Source: Bacteroidales bacterium UBA7009
Lineage (GTDB): Bacteria > Bacteroidota > Bacteroidia > Bacteroidales > Paludibacteraceae
Direction of reading: 5' to 3'
NCBI GenBank assembly: GCA_002449665.1
Contig: DJXH01000011.1
Coordinates: 1 to 20,616, forward strand
DNA length: 20,616 nucleotides
The notes beneath the pieces are model-generated. The model was not told the origin of the DNA, ran no database searches, and worked only from the letters and a program-made list of their open reading frames with translations. Within the stretch, counting starts at the first letter, position 1. Each line of letters starts with the position of its first letter. This document shows, piece after piece, positions 6,702 through 14,823 of this stretch. Made by a program: the position numbers and the translations under genes.

Positions 6702-8687
6702 TTAACCTCTCGTAAGATGCGGAGCTGTATAGTTTAGGTCTATCTGCTCCACGCCTTTCTTGGTCAGGTGCAGCAGTAGCGACTCGTTAGGTCTGAACCG
6801 CAGGGTTACATCATCCTGCCTGCCGTGGTGGTTGAGCGTTACTTGCCTTTCGCTGCCCTCGTCCGTGAAAGCATACTCATACTCAAGCGGATAGCGTATC
6901 GTCTGTGTCATCGGATTGGCTATGAACATATACAGGTCATCGCCGTCCTGTCTTACCCAATTGTCGGGCAGTTTGCTGCCTTCTATCAGTCCACTGCTTA
7001 AATTCATCTCATGCCATCCCGTGCATACAGACTTTTCCGCTAACAATGCCTGCACGGCTGCCTTGTATTCTGCAGTGTGCTTCACTTTCCCCGGCTCTTT
7101 GGGTATGCGTGTTATGCATATAGGCAACCCTTCTTTAGCCAAACGAACAAGTGTCTGAACTGCCGACAGTTCCATATATTCCACCTCTGAATACAGACAA
7201 CTGAAAGAGGTCTTGCCACATTCCAATCTGCCGTCTCTATACTGCGCCTCTTTGAGGAAATGCTCGTTCACCCACATCGGCTGTCTGCCTTTCAACTCTA
7301 ACGGCGTTTCAATATAGCGCATCTCATACTGTCCCCACAGCCATTTCATCTGCTCGTTTACCTCCGGCGGATAAGCCCCTGCCATCCAACTGTCTTCAAG
7401 CGGCATATATACAGCCACATCTGTGTAGTTTACGCCCTTGCGCATATACGTCTGAACGGTGGTCATATACTTGTTAAAGTCGGTCAGTGCCTGCCCCGTG
7501 AGGTTGTTCTCGGGGTGCATACTCACCTGACATGTGGTGTAGAAGTAGTTTGACGTGTCGCCGAGCGAGTTAAAAGGCATTCCGTGCCATATTACTTGGT
7601 TAGTGCCGTTGGCAAACAGCGCATCGCATATAAGTCTGAGGTCTGCAATCTGCTCCTTACCTTGGTGAGGTGAATGACCACGGAAATTGTTGTATCTGAG
7701 GCTTGTCCAGCCGTATGCGCAAGTGAAGGTCTCTGCCGTTACAGCATCTTTGCCTCCGAGTGTGGCTGCTGATGCCGCTATCTTGCTGAAGCACGGCTCA
7801 TAGAGTATGGCTTCCGTCTCGGGGATGTCCACCGTAGCAAAGGCAGTCAGCAGGTCGGCAGGCGCACCGCCGCATTGCGCACGGGAGAAACAGCCGTTCC
7901 TTGTCGCATTGTCCGCAAAAGGCTTGTAGAACTCGCGTATCACATAACCCGACATCGTATGCAGATAGTCGTAAAACACTTCATTGTCATACACCTCGTG
8001 AGTACGCATATCAAGCAGTTGAGTATCACGCAGATATGGAATAATGTCATATCCGTGTTCAGCCATAAAAGTATTCTCGAACCCGGGCGTATAGAGATAC
8101 TCTGTTTCCACTTCCCACGAATCGACGAACAGCCCCGACTTGCTGCCTTTGTATGCCCCCTTCAGACCTTTGTTCATCTTCGCTGCATAACGCTCAAACA
8201 CCTTTTTGTTAAGGTGATTGATTATACGTGCCTCACGCGGATGATCCCATACGAGCGGACGGCGGGCAATCTCAACGCTGTCAAAGTAGTTGCGCGTCTG
8301 GTCGCCGTCCGGCAGGTCAACGTCCGCAAAAGGCCACATAGTGCCGAAGGTGAAATCACAGCCCATGCCGAGCGAGTCTGCCACACGCTTGGCTACCTCC
8401 ACCGGCTTTGCCCAGTCTTCCGACAAAAAAGCAGGGTGGGGAGTGGTGCTGTCGCAGAACATAGGATATATCCACGCTATCTCCACACCGCCGAACTCGT
8501 GCTCGTGCAGCCATTTGAGTTGGTCTCTTACGTCGTTGGTGTCTATCACTGCCGAGTGCCACCACCAGCGCGTATATGGCTTGTGGTTGGCGTAGAGTTG
8601 CTCCTCTTGCGGTGCCGTCTTGCAGCAACCCGAAAGAACAACGGCTGCTACCCAAATAGCAAAGCCTGAAAATATATTCTTCTTCAT
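6702..8687 (-). CDS. GH106-like glycosyl hydrolase lipoprotein
   Basis: A 661-residue lipoprotein: residues 1-20 hydrophobic, lipobox VLSGC with Cys21. After a short linker, PYTRWWWHSAVID (37-49) followed by LKWLHEHEFGGVEIAWIYPM strongly resembles the opening of GH106-type proteins (alpha-L-rhamnosidases and relatives), where an aromatic RxWWW segment starts a TIM-like barrel. Acidic residues suited to catalysis occur in GLFVDSWEVE and in ILYEPCFSKIA/TAETFTCAYGW, but I cannot assign them. Classical GH106 enzymes are usually longer (800-1100 residues) with extra beta-sandwich domains; only a short C-terminal beta domain is evident here. It starts 22 bases after the pepC-type gene stop and probably shares its transcript. 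Rhamnosidase activity is only one possibility. Confidence 0.75.
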   Translation of the reverse strand: MKKNIFSGFAIWVAAVVLSGCCKTAPQEEQLYANHKPYTRWWWHSAVIDTNDVRDQLKWLHEHEFGGVEIAWIYPMFCDSTTPHPAFLSEDWAKPVEVAKRVADSLGMGCDFTFGTMWPFADVDLPDGDQTRNYFDSVEIARRPLVWDHPREARIINHLNKKVFERYAAKMNKGLKGAYKGSKSGLFVDSWEVETEYLYTPGFENTFMAEHGYDIIPYLRDTQLLDMRTHEVYDNEVFYDYLHTMSGYVIREFYKPFADNATRNGCFSRAQCGGAPADLLTAFATVDIPETEAILYEPCFSKIAASAATLGGKDAVTAETFTCAYGWTSLRYNNFRGHSPHQGKEQIADLRLICDALFANGTNQVIWHGMPFNSLGDTSNYFYTTCQVSMHPENNLTGQALTDFNKYMTTVQTYMRKGVNYTDVAVYMPLEDSWMAGAYPPEVNEQMKWLWGQYEMRYIETPLELKGRQPMWVNEHFLKEAQYRDGRLECGKTSFSCLYSEVEYMELSAVQTLVRLAKEGLPICITRIPKEPGKVKHTAEYKAAVQALLAEKSVCTGWHEMNLSSGLIEGSKLPDNWVRQDGDDLYMFIANPMTQTIRYPLEYEYAFTDEGSERQVTLNHHGRQDDVTLRFRPNESLLLHLTKKGVEQIDLNYTAPHLTRG

Positions 8688-8709
8688 ATTCGTACTTTAG
8701 TTTGTGTTT

Positions 8710-10092
8710 TTACTCTTCTGCTTGGAACATCGGGTCCCACATAGGCAGTTTGATAGGTTTCTGCTTCAGCATTTCGCGCAGTTTTTCAGGCACGTACTTT
8801 GTCTCAGCCACAAGGCGGAACATAAAGTTGTGAAACCACTCGTCCGTCATTATCAGGTGCCCTTTGTGTCCGTGCTTCTCGCCCCACGAGTTCTCCACCA
8901 TCCATTTGACCGGCTTGCCGTCTTTTATATCTACTGCCACAAGTGCCATCGCATGACTGCTGCCGCTGGCGTAGGTCATCACCCTCTGGCGTTTGTCCAT
9001 CGGAAAGTCAACGCCGAGCAACGAACCGTAATCGTAGTTGTCCATCGACAGATAACCTCTCTCGCTGTCAAGTTCTTTGCCCACGTCGCAACCTATGTAC
9101 ATCGCACTGCTGTCTTTCAGGCTGTTGATAGCCACCTCCTGCATATCCTCTATCGGTACGTTGAGATACAGCCAGTTATGTCCCTCGTACGTGTGGCGGT
9201 CCATATCCACTTCATATACCTTATAGTAATCCCTGCTCGGGTCGTTCATCAGCATCACATAGTCGTTCGTCGTGCTTTTGGGAGTGTATTTCTCCGCAAA
9301 CTGAAGAGGAGTGTATGTCTCGGTTGAGATAACGGAGTCTTTGCTGTTTCTCTCCGACCACGTGAATTCAGTCGGAGGCGTGCCGAGCGTAAGACACAGC
9401 AGGCGATAGATAGTTTTCAGTTGCTCCTCTTTCCTTGCTACTCTCTGTGCGTCAGTGCCTTTCATTTCCCTCAGTTCAAGTCCGTATTCGCGCAGTTTGT
9501 TTACGAGCACCGTATGCATACGGCTCGTGTTGTTCGCACTATAACTCTCGTGCATCACCTCGCTCGGTACAAGTCCGTATTTGTTTACAAGGTCTGCCAC
9601 GCCGGTAAAAGTGCCGCCGTCGCCTATCGGACCCTGAAAAAGACTTGCCACTTTCCTGTCGTCCATCGGCAGTTTGCGAGTGTCTATCACGGTCTGCAAG
9701 AAGAGATTGCTCTTCTCAAGTTGGTCGTAAAAAAACAGGTAACTCTGTGAGAAAAAGAAGTTCCCCAAGTCGGGGTGAGTGCGGCGCATCTCGGCGCGCA
9801 GAATGTTCAGTCCGCAAAACAGCCAACATCTGCCCGACTGCTTTTGGTCGGTTATGCCCTTCTGCGGCACACGGTAGGTAAAGTGCGTGTCAAAATAGCC
9901 GTCAAGTTGGTCTTGGTTATACACCAAGTTCTTCATATCCGTCTTGCCGATAGCGTTCCTCACTGCCTTGTCCTGCGCTGTTGGCTGATAACTGTCACGG
10001 AGCCTCTGCATCACCTCAGGCGTTATCGACTGCGCCGTTGCCGACAAAGAAAACATTGCCGCCAAAGAAATAGTTAAAAGACTTTTTCTCAT
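8710..10092 (-). CDS. pepC: secreted C1-family aminopeptidase (PepC / bleomycin hydrolase type)
   Basis: A 460-residue papain-fold cysteine peptidase of the C1B (bleomycin hydrolase, aminopeptidase C) type. Residues 1-20 are a signal peptide ending ATAQ, so it works in the periplasm or outside, unlike the cytoplasmic lactobacillar PepC. The oxyanion Gln and nucleophile are in TDQKQSGRCWLF (Cys89), the catalytic His in ASGSSHAMAL (His380) and Asn in MVENSWG (Asn401), so the active site is complete. C1B family members usually form hexamers with self-compartmentalised sites. It is read from the promoter at 10167-10197 and is followed closely by the glycosidase-like lipoprotein. A role in peptide scavenging is inferred. 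Confidence 0.93.
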   Translation of the reverse strand: MRKSLLTISLAAMFSLSATAQSITPEVMQRLRDSYQPTAQDKAVRNAIGKTDMKNLVYNQDQLDGYFDTHFTYRVPQKGITDQKQSGRCWLFCGLNILRAEMRRTHPDLGNFFFSQSYLFFYDQLEKSNLFLQTVIDTRKLPMDDRKVASLFQGPIGDGGTFTGVADLVNKYGLVPSEVMHESYSANNTSRMHTVLVNKLREYGLELREMKGTDAQRVARKEEQLKTIYRLLCLTLGTPPTEFTWSERNSKDSVISTETYTPLQFAEKYTPKSTTNDYVMLMNDPSRDYYKVYEVDMDRHTYEGHNWLYLNVPIEDMQEVAINSLKDSSAMYIGCDVGKELDSERGYLSMDNYDYGSLLGVDFPMDKRQRVMTYASGSSHAMALVAVDIKDGKPVKWMVENSWGEKHGHKGHLIMTDEWFHNFMFRLVAETKYVPEKLREMLKQKPIKLPMWDPMFQAEE

Positions 10093-10145
10093 ACCTTTAC
10101 GTTTTAGTTTTATGATTATTTATGTTTTGTTTTGTCTGCTATTGC

Positions 10146-10159
10146 ATTATGTGCATAAT
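10146..10159. other. short dyad at the pepC transcription start
   Basis: ATTATG-TG-CATAAT is a 6-bp-arm palindrome lying where minus-strand transcription from 10167-10197 should begin. It could be an operator half-site pair, but its size and AT content make chance likely. Confidence 0.25.
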
Positions 10160-10166
10160 TCACTCG

Positions 10167-10197
10167 CAAAGGTACGTTATTTTTTACTATTGTGCAA
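10167..10197 (-). promoter_or_regulatory. sigma-ABfr-type promoter for pepC and the GH106-like gene
   Basis: Minus strand: TTG (10195-10197, in TTGCACAA), 20 bases, TACCTTTG (10174-10167). Start near 10160, leader of about 68 bases. Confidence 0.9.
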
Positions 10198-10235
10198 TAT
10201 ATTTATATTTTTGTGCAAATACATACACCTTTTTC

Positions 10236-10266
10236 TTGCACCGACCGCAAACATTTTGTACCTTTG
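10236..10266 (+). promoter_or_regulatory. sigma-ABfr-type promoter for the OMP-TPR-lptC-fabG unit
   Basis: TTG (10236-10238, in TTGCAC), 20 bases, TACCTTTG (10259-10266). Start near 10273. It lies downstream of the earliest in-frame ATG (10112), which therefore cannot be the start when this promoter is used. Confidence 0.9.
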
Positions 10267-10315
10267 CAGCCGATTATTAAAACCAATTTACCTAACTGCC
10301 GTTCTTCGGCTGCTA

Positions 10316-11545
10316 ATGATGTCAAGACTTACACACAACCTTATACTATATATCCTTATCCTTTTGTCCGTTCTGCCCGCTGTCGTTGCGGCACAGAATG
10401 CCACCTCTTCCCCCTCCTCGCGCTACGGCTATGGCGAACTCATACCAGCCACACCTATCTCCTATCGCGCTATGGGAGGTGTGTCCGCCGCTATGAGGCG
10501 CAGCAGTTCCATCAACCTTGCCCAGCCTGCATCTTATACCGGTCGAGACAGTCTCACTTTTATGTTCGACATAGCAGGCAGTTTCCTCTATACCGCATAC
10601 AACGATGCCGTCGGCAAAGCCAACAAACTGAACGGTAACCTCGAATACGTTAACCTCTCTTTCCCTTTATATAAAAGGTATATAGCCTTCGCGGCAGGCA
10701 TTTCCCCTTACTCCGCCGTGGGCTACAACTTCGCCGTGTCCGACTCCGTTGCCTCCCACAAGTATAACGTCAAATACAACGGCGAAGGAGGTATAACCCA
10801 ACTGACCGCCGGACTGAGCGTTAACCTCTTTGACTGGGTTTCGTTCGGTGCCAACTTCTACTATATGTTCGGCGACGTTACCAACATTACCGAACTGTCT
10901 TTCTCTGAATCAGACATTTCCGGCACATATATGTACCGCCTTATGCACGTCAGTTCCATTCGCGGCAGATACGGTGCGCAGCTCCACCATACCTTCGCCC
11001 GCCGACATAACATCACCCTCGGTGCCGTCTATGAACCCCGCCAACGCCTTCGCGGCGAGTATGTGCAGTACGAACTCACCACACTCGATTCCGTCCGGCT
11101 GCAATCTTCCGGCTTCCAGACACCCGAATTTATCAATGCCGGAATAAGTTATGCCTTTGATGACCGACTTATCGTCGCTTTCGACTATACCCGCGAGAAC
11201 TGGAGCAAGGCACTCTATTTCGGCGAACAGAACCAACTATCTGACCGCTCTATTTATGCCGTCGGCTTTGAGTACCGCCATAACCCCTTCTCTCGTAACT
11301 ATGCAGAGCGTATGCTGTGGCGCGCAGGCTTCTCGCTCGGCTCGTCCTATTCGCCGCTCGCCTATCAGACTGACTGGAGCGCAGCCGTCGGACTCGCCTT
11401 CCCGCTGCGAACTTCTGCCACACTCATCAACCTAACCCTCGAGTACAACCGCCGTCAGCCATACGCCTCGCTCGTGGAGAACAGCCTCAAACTTACAGTC
11501 GGTGTCGGAGTGAACGAAAACTGGTTCTTCAAACGCAAATTATAA
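10316..11545 (+). CDS. FadL/OmpP1-like outer-membrane protein
   Basis: A 409-residue exported protein. Two ATGs lie side by side (10316, 10319); either gives a signal peptide ending VVAAQ at about residue 27. The open frame extends back to 10112, but that start lies upstream of the promoter at 10236-10266. After the signal, YGELIPATPISYRAMGGVSAA and SINLAQPASYTG match the opening of OmpP1/FadL/TodX-like proteins, where MGG and NPASY-type motifs form the hatch. Strand-like alternation follows (GNLEYVNLSFPLYKRYIAFAAGISPY). The C-terminus is charged (FFKRKL) rather than aromatic. It is the first gene of an envelope unit with a TPR protein and LptC, an order I recall from Bacteroides genomes. Transported ligand unknown. 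Confidence 0.85.
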   Translation: MMSRLTHNLILYILILLSVLPAVVAAQNATSSPSSRYGYGELIPATPISYRAMGGVSAAMRRSSSINLAQPASYTGRDSLTFMFDIAGSFLYTAYNDAVGKANKLNGNLEYVNLSFPLYKRYIAFAAGISPYSAVGYNFAVSDSVASHKYNVKYNGEGGITQLTAGLSVNLFDWVSFGANFYYMFGDVTNITELSFSESDISGTYMYRLMHVSSIRGRYGAQLHHTFARRHNITLGAVYEPRQRLRGEYVQYELTTLDSVRLQSSGFQTPEFINAGISYAFDDRLIVAFDYTRENWSKALYFGEQNQLSDRSIYAVGFEYRHNPFSRNYAERMLWRAGFSLGSSYSPLAYQTDWSAAVGLAFPLRTSATLINLTLEYNRRQPYASLVENSLKLTVGVGVNENWFFKRKL

Positions 11546-11668
11546 TTTTTTTTGCATTTATTTTCCCTTTTGGTATTATTGTTGTACTGACCATTGCAGT
11601 AGTGCCTTTGTTTGAGAACAAAACTGCCGACAAGCGAAATCAATTACAGATAATAAAAGTAAAACAAT

Positions 11669-13078
11669 ATGAAAAAGACTTTATTACTCATCGTGTTAGC
11701 CGCTGCCGTTCCGGCTTTGGCTTGCGCCAAAAAACCTAAAAAGGATGCCCCGCAGCAGCAAGCGGTGGAGCAAACGGTTGAAGAAGACCCCGTCATAACC
11801 GAAGATTGTTTGCGCAACCTCTCTATCGTTCACGAGAACGTAAAGAGCAAACAGTTTGAGGAAGCACTTGAGCCGTGGCTGCAGGTTTATACGCAGTGTC
11901 CTAATGCCAATAAATCCATCTATACCAACGGCGCAAAGATAGTGGACTACTTCTACGAGAAGGCCTCTACTCCCCAAGAGAAAAAACGCTGGGCTGAACT
12001 CTCGCTCGAACTCTGTGACAAGCGTATCCGCTGGTTCGGAGACGACCCCAAATACCCTGCAGCCTATATCCTCGGCGAAAAAGGTCTTGCCTATTGCGAC
12101 CACTTCCCCGAAGACGAACTCAAAGAAGCAGCCTATCCGTGGTTCAAAGAGTCCATTGATGCCCTCAAAGAGAACTCCAAAATCTCCGTGCTCGTTAAGT
12201 TCATCGAGATAAGTTATAACCTCTATCGCACCGACAACGACAAGTACGCCGAGCAATATATGGCAGACAATGCCACGGTCAGCGGCTACCTGCAGACTAT
12301 GGCTGACGACGAGGAGAACAAGAACGCCGCCGTGGCTGCACAGCAGAAAGACTATGTGGACAACCTCTTCGCCGTCTCCGGCGCAGCAGAGTGCTCCAAA
12401 CTTGACGAGATGTATGCAGGCTATATAAACAATAACCTCTCCAACCTTGACAACCTCAGTAAGGTTATCAAACTCTACAAGCGGGTAGGGTGCACCGAGT
12501 CTGACGTTTATTTCGCCGCCGCCGAGGCTGCTCATAAACTCAAACCCGAAGCCGAGTCCGCTGCAGGTTGCGCCCGTATGTGCGTTAAGAAAGAGGATTG
12601 GGACGGCGCCATCGCCTACTTCCAAGAGGCTATCGACCTGCTCGATGCTGACAACATTGACGACCGTGCCGACTACTACTATACCATCGCACTTATCTCT
12701 ATGGACAAGTTCAAAAACTATGCCGATGCACGCGTTTATGCCCACCGCAGTCTTGAGGTCAAACCCTCACAAGGTCGTTGCTATATGCTGATAGGTTACT
12801 GCTATGCCGCCTCCAAACCCTACCGCGAAAGTGAATACCCCGCAAGCAAATGTGCTATTCTCAATAAAACTGTATTCTGGGCAGCAGTGGATAAGTTCCA
12901 AAAAGCAAAAGAAGTGGATTCCTCTTGCGCAGATGAAGCCAACAAACAGATAGCCATCTACAGCAAGTATTTCCCCACCAAAGAGGAGATGTTCGACCTG
13001 CCTAAGGAGTTCAGCGGTGGTACCTTCACCGTCGGCGGCTGGATAAACGAACGCACCGCTTGCAGACCCGCTAAATAA
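11669..13078 (+). CDS. exported tetratricopeptide-repeat protein
   Basis: A 469-residue exported protein with signal peptide 1-20 (VPALACAKK; Cys19 gives a poor lipobox, so lipoprotein status is open). A low-complexity linker (KKPKKDAPQQQAVEQ) leads into helical repeats of TPR type: CLRNLSIVHENVKSKQFEEALEPWLQVYTQCP at about 47-78, then pairs near 145-180, and clear TPRs at 300-345 (AAGCARMCVKKEDWDGAIAYFQEAIDLL) and 345-380 (ADYYYTIALISMDKFKNYADARVYAHRSLEVKP). It probably serves as a periplasmic scaffold. The gap to the upstream gene is 123 bases with only a weak promoter-like match, and LptC starts 9 bases later, so a common transcript is likely. A role in envelope assembly is inferred from neighbours. 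Confidence 0.88.
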   Translation: MKKTLLLIVLAAAVPALACAKKPKKDAPQQQAVEQTVEEDPVITEDCLRNLSIVHENVKSKQFEEALEPWLQVYTQCPNANKSIYTNGAKIVDYFYEKASTPQEKKRWAELSLELCDKRIRWFGDDPKYPAAYILGEKGLAYCDHFPEDELKEAAYPWFKESIDALKENSKISVLVKFIEISYNLYRTDNDKYAEQYMADNATVSGYLQTMADDEENKNAAVAAQQKDYVDNLFAVSGAAECSKLDEMYAGYINNNLSNLDNLSKVIKLYKRVGCTESDVYFAAAEAAHKLKPEAESAAGCARMCVKKEDWDGAIAYFQEAIDLLDADNIDDRADYYYTIALISMDKFKNYADARVYAHRSLEVKPSQGRCYMLIGYCYAASKPYRESEYPASKCAILNKTVFWAAVDKFQKAKEVDSSCADEANKQIAIYSKYFPTKEEMFDLPKEFSGGTFTVGGWINERTACRPAK

Positions 13079-13087
13079 TCATAACAA

Positions 13088-13657
13088 ATGTCTGTCTTTA
13101 AGCGGATAACGATAAGAAAAACATACATCATCTTTATGGTGATGTGTGTTTTTTTCTTTTCCTGTACCCATAAGACCAAACCACAACGCACACATATAGG
13201 TCCCGACCGCGCAGATATACCCATACTCAATTCCGATTCAGTTACTACCCTTGTTTCCGACTCCGGCATCACGCGCTACCGTATCTCCGCACCCAAATGG
13301 CTCGTCTATGACAAAGCCGAACCCTCATATTGGCTCTTCCCAAGCGGACTGATGCTCGAGAAATTTGACGAACAGATGAACATCGATGCTTCTATCACTG
13401 CCGACTTTGCCAAATACCTCGACAAAGAACAACTGTGGGAACTGCGAGGTAATGTCGTCGCCGTCAACGAACAAGGAGAGAAATTTGAAACACCGCTCTT
13501 CTTCTGGGACCAGAAAACCGAAACAGTCTATTCCGATTCCGCCATCACCATCACACGACCTTCGTCCGTACTCCGTGGTATAGGCTTCCGTGGCAATCAA
13601 ACACTTACACAATATACCATACTTAACCCTACCGGCTATTTCCCGATAGAGGATTAA
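13088..13657 (+). CDS. lptC: LPS export protein LptC
   Basis: A 189-residue protein matching Bacteroidetes LptC, the periplasmic bridge component that receives lipopolysaccharide from the LptBFG transporter and passes it to LptA. Residues 8-25 are hydrophobic and end FFFSC, so the protein may be lipidated at Cys26, as in many Bacteroidetes versions, instead of keeping a transmembrane helix. The body has the repetitive beta-jellyroll pattern: ITRYRISAPKWLVYD, WLFPSGLMLEKFDEQ, ITADFAKYLDKEQLWELRGNVVAVN, ETPLFFWDQKTETVYSD. It begins 9 bases after the TPR gene and 42 bases before fabG. Other lpt genes are not in the window. Confidence 0.92.
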   Translation: MSVFKRITIRKTYIIFMVMCVFFFSCTHKTKPQRTHIGPDRADIPILNSDSVTTLVSDSGITRYRISAPKWLVYDKAEPSYWLFPSGLMLEKFDEQMNIDASITADFAKYLDKEQLWELRGNVVAVNEQGEKFETPLFFWDQKTETVYSDSAITITRPSSVLRGIGFRGNQTLTQYTILNPTGYFPIED

Positions 13658-13699
13658 ATCTCCGCTTTAACATCCATTAAATGCCAAATTAGTAAAACT

Positions 13700-14443
13700 A
13701 TGAAACTACTTGAAAATAAGACCGCACTCATCACAGGTGCCGCTCGCGGTATAGGCAAAGCCATAGCCCTCCGCTTCGCCGCCGAAGGCTGCAATATAGC
13801 TTTTACCGACCTAAATATAGATTCTGTTGCACTCGAAACTAAACAGCAGATTGAAGCACTCGGTGTCAAATGTATCGCATACGCCAACAATGCCGCTGAC
13901 TTCTCTTCCGTTCAGACAACCGTTGAGCAAGTCCTTGCAGATTTATCACGTATTGACATACTCGTCAATAACGCCGGTATCACAAAAGACACATTGCTGC
14001 TTCGTATGACAGAACAGCAATGGGACGATGTGATTAACGTCAATCTCAAGTCTGCTTTCAATTTCCTTCACGCTGTGGCTCCCGTTATGCTCCGTCAGCG
14101 TTCAGGATCAGTTATATCAATGTCGTCGGTAGTCGGACTTAACGGCAACGCAGGACAAGCCAACTATGCCGCCTCCAAAGCCGGAATTATTGCCCTCACC
14201 AAGTCGGCAGCCAAAGAACTTGGCAGCCGCGGCATACGGGTCAATGCTATCGCTCCGGGCTTTATCCTAACGGATATGACAGCCGCGCTGCCGCAAAATA
14301 TCCTCGACGAATATCTTAAACTCATCCCTCTGCGGCGTGGTGGTACACCAGAAGAGGTGGCAAATACCGCTCTCTACCTCGCCTCCGACCTCTCCACCTA
14401 CGTCAGCGGACAAGTCATCCAAGTAAACGGCGCAATGGGGTAA
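13700..14443 (+). CDS. fabG: 3-oxoacyl-[acyl-carrier-protein] reductase
   Basis: A 247-residue classical short-chain dehydrogenase that reduces 3-oxoacyl-ACP with NADPH in fatty-acid elongation. All landmarks are present: cofactor loop TGAARGIG (12-19), NNAG (90-93), the catalytic Asn helix in VINVNLKS (Asn115), Ser143 in MSSVVG, Tyr156 and Lys160 in NYAASK, and the C-terminal PGFILTDM and SDLSTYVSGQVIQVNGAMG typical of FabG rather than of other SDRs. Length and start are standard. It is last in the envelope unit, 42 bases after lptC, and a strong terminator follows at 14465-14509. Sharing a transcript with LptC would tie acyl-chain supply to lipopolysaccharide export, but that coupling is inferred. 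A paralogous SDR substrate cannot be excluded. Confidence 0.94.
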   Translation: MKLLENKTALITGAARGIGKAIALRFAAEGCNIAFTDLNIDSVALETKQQIEALGVKCIAYANNAADFSSVQTTVEQVLADLSRIDILVNNAGITKDTLLLRMTEQQWDDVINVNLKSAFNFLHAVAPVMLRQRSGSVISMSSVVGLNGNAGQANYAASKAGIIALTKSAAKELGSRGIRVNAIAPGFILTDMTAALPQNILDEYLKLIPLRRGGTPEEVANTALYLASDLSTYVSGQVIQVNGAMG

Positions 14444-14464
14444 CGGCATAATATTTTATTCGCT

Positions 14465-14509
14465 TAAAACAAACAACGCTGCAAAGGACTTGCAGCGTTG
14501 TTTGTTTTA
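14465..14509. terminator. very strong hairpin terminator after fabG
   Basis: A 20-bp perfect stem (14465-14484 with 14490-14509) around the loop AGGAC. The left arm starts TAAAACAAACAACG and the right arm ends CGTTGTTTGTTTTA, so it has a T-rich tail in both directions. It separates the envelope unit from the AT-rich segment after it. Confidence 0.92.
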
Positions 14510-14613
14510 TATACTCTTCCTTGTTCCAAATTAGAATAGGGCAAGGGAGATAGTCGCTTTTAATTCAATACAATAAATCAAGGAAGTGTATATATAAAAT
14601 ATATGTAGCATAA

Positions 14614-14630
14614 AAGGGTTCCTTTGATTG
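14614..14630 (+). repeat. left arm of 17-bp perfect inverted repeat (candidate inversion site)
   Basis: AAGGGTTCCTTTGATTG is the exact reverse complement of 14807-14823. The centre reads GGGTTCCT here and AGGAACCC in the right site, while the arm TTGATTG follows the centre in both. That is the form of two recombinase sites in opposite orientation. The left outer arm of this site is not preserved. Confidence 0.8.
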
Positions 14631-14680
14631 CTCCTACTATAAGATGTAATAACGTATATTTAATTCGCTAACAAAAAGTA

Positions 14681-14785
14681 ATGAAATTAGAGTTAATTGG
14701 AGCAAAATTGCAAGATTTTGAGAAAAACACTTGCAATAATCATTCTTTTGCATTACCTTTGCAACCGAAAGTGAGAAGAACGTAA
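14681..14785 (+). other. 34-residue open frame, possible remnant gene start
   Basis: An ATG follows copy one of the leader at about the same distance as the true surface-protein ATG follows copy two. It opens 34 residues (MKLELIGAKLQDFEKN at the start) before TAA, and the promoter sequence lies within it. No recognisable domain. It is either chance or the scar of an earlier gene start displaced by duplication or inversion. Confidence 0.25.
14731..14761 (+). promoter_or_regulatory. promoter of the surface-protein gene, inside the inverted repeats
   Basis: TTG (14731-14733, in TTGCAA), 20 bases, TACCTTTG (14754-14761). Transcription should start near 14768, giving a leader of about 119 bases that runs through the right repeat. 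Inversion of 14631-14806 would turn this promoter toward fabG and leave the surface protein without it. Confidence 0.88.
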
Positions 14786-14806
14786 ATAGGGAAGTGCGAT
14801 TGGTAT

Positions 14807-14823
14807 CAATCAAAGGAACCCTT
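14807..14823 (-). repeat. right arm of 17-bp perfect inverted repeat (candidate inversion site)
   Basis: Exact reverse complement of 14614-14630. With the next bases it forms a fuller site: arm CAATCAA (14807-14813), 8-base asymmetric centre AGGAACCC (14814-14821), arm TTGATTG (14822-14828). In RNA these arms can pair as a 7-bp hairpin in the leader. Confidence 0.8.

Noticed and set aside
10112..10315. N-terminal 68 codons of the open frame before the FadL-like gene
   Set aside because: This stretch contains two divergent promoters, and the plus-strand promoter (10236-10266) lies downstream of the first ATG. The signal peptide begins at 10316.
11579..11610. Internal promoter before the TPR gene (TTG and TGCCTTTG)
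   Set aside because: The -7 element lacks the required A and the spacing is 18 or 21, unlike the constant 20 of the real promoters here.
11696..12745. 349-codon open frame antisense to the TPR gene
   Set aside because: It mirrors the codon pattern of a well-supported gene on the other strand; its product is a Val/Gly-rich sequence without domain features.
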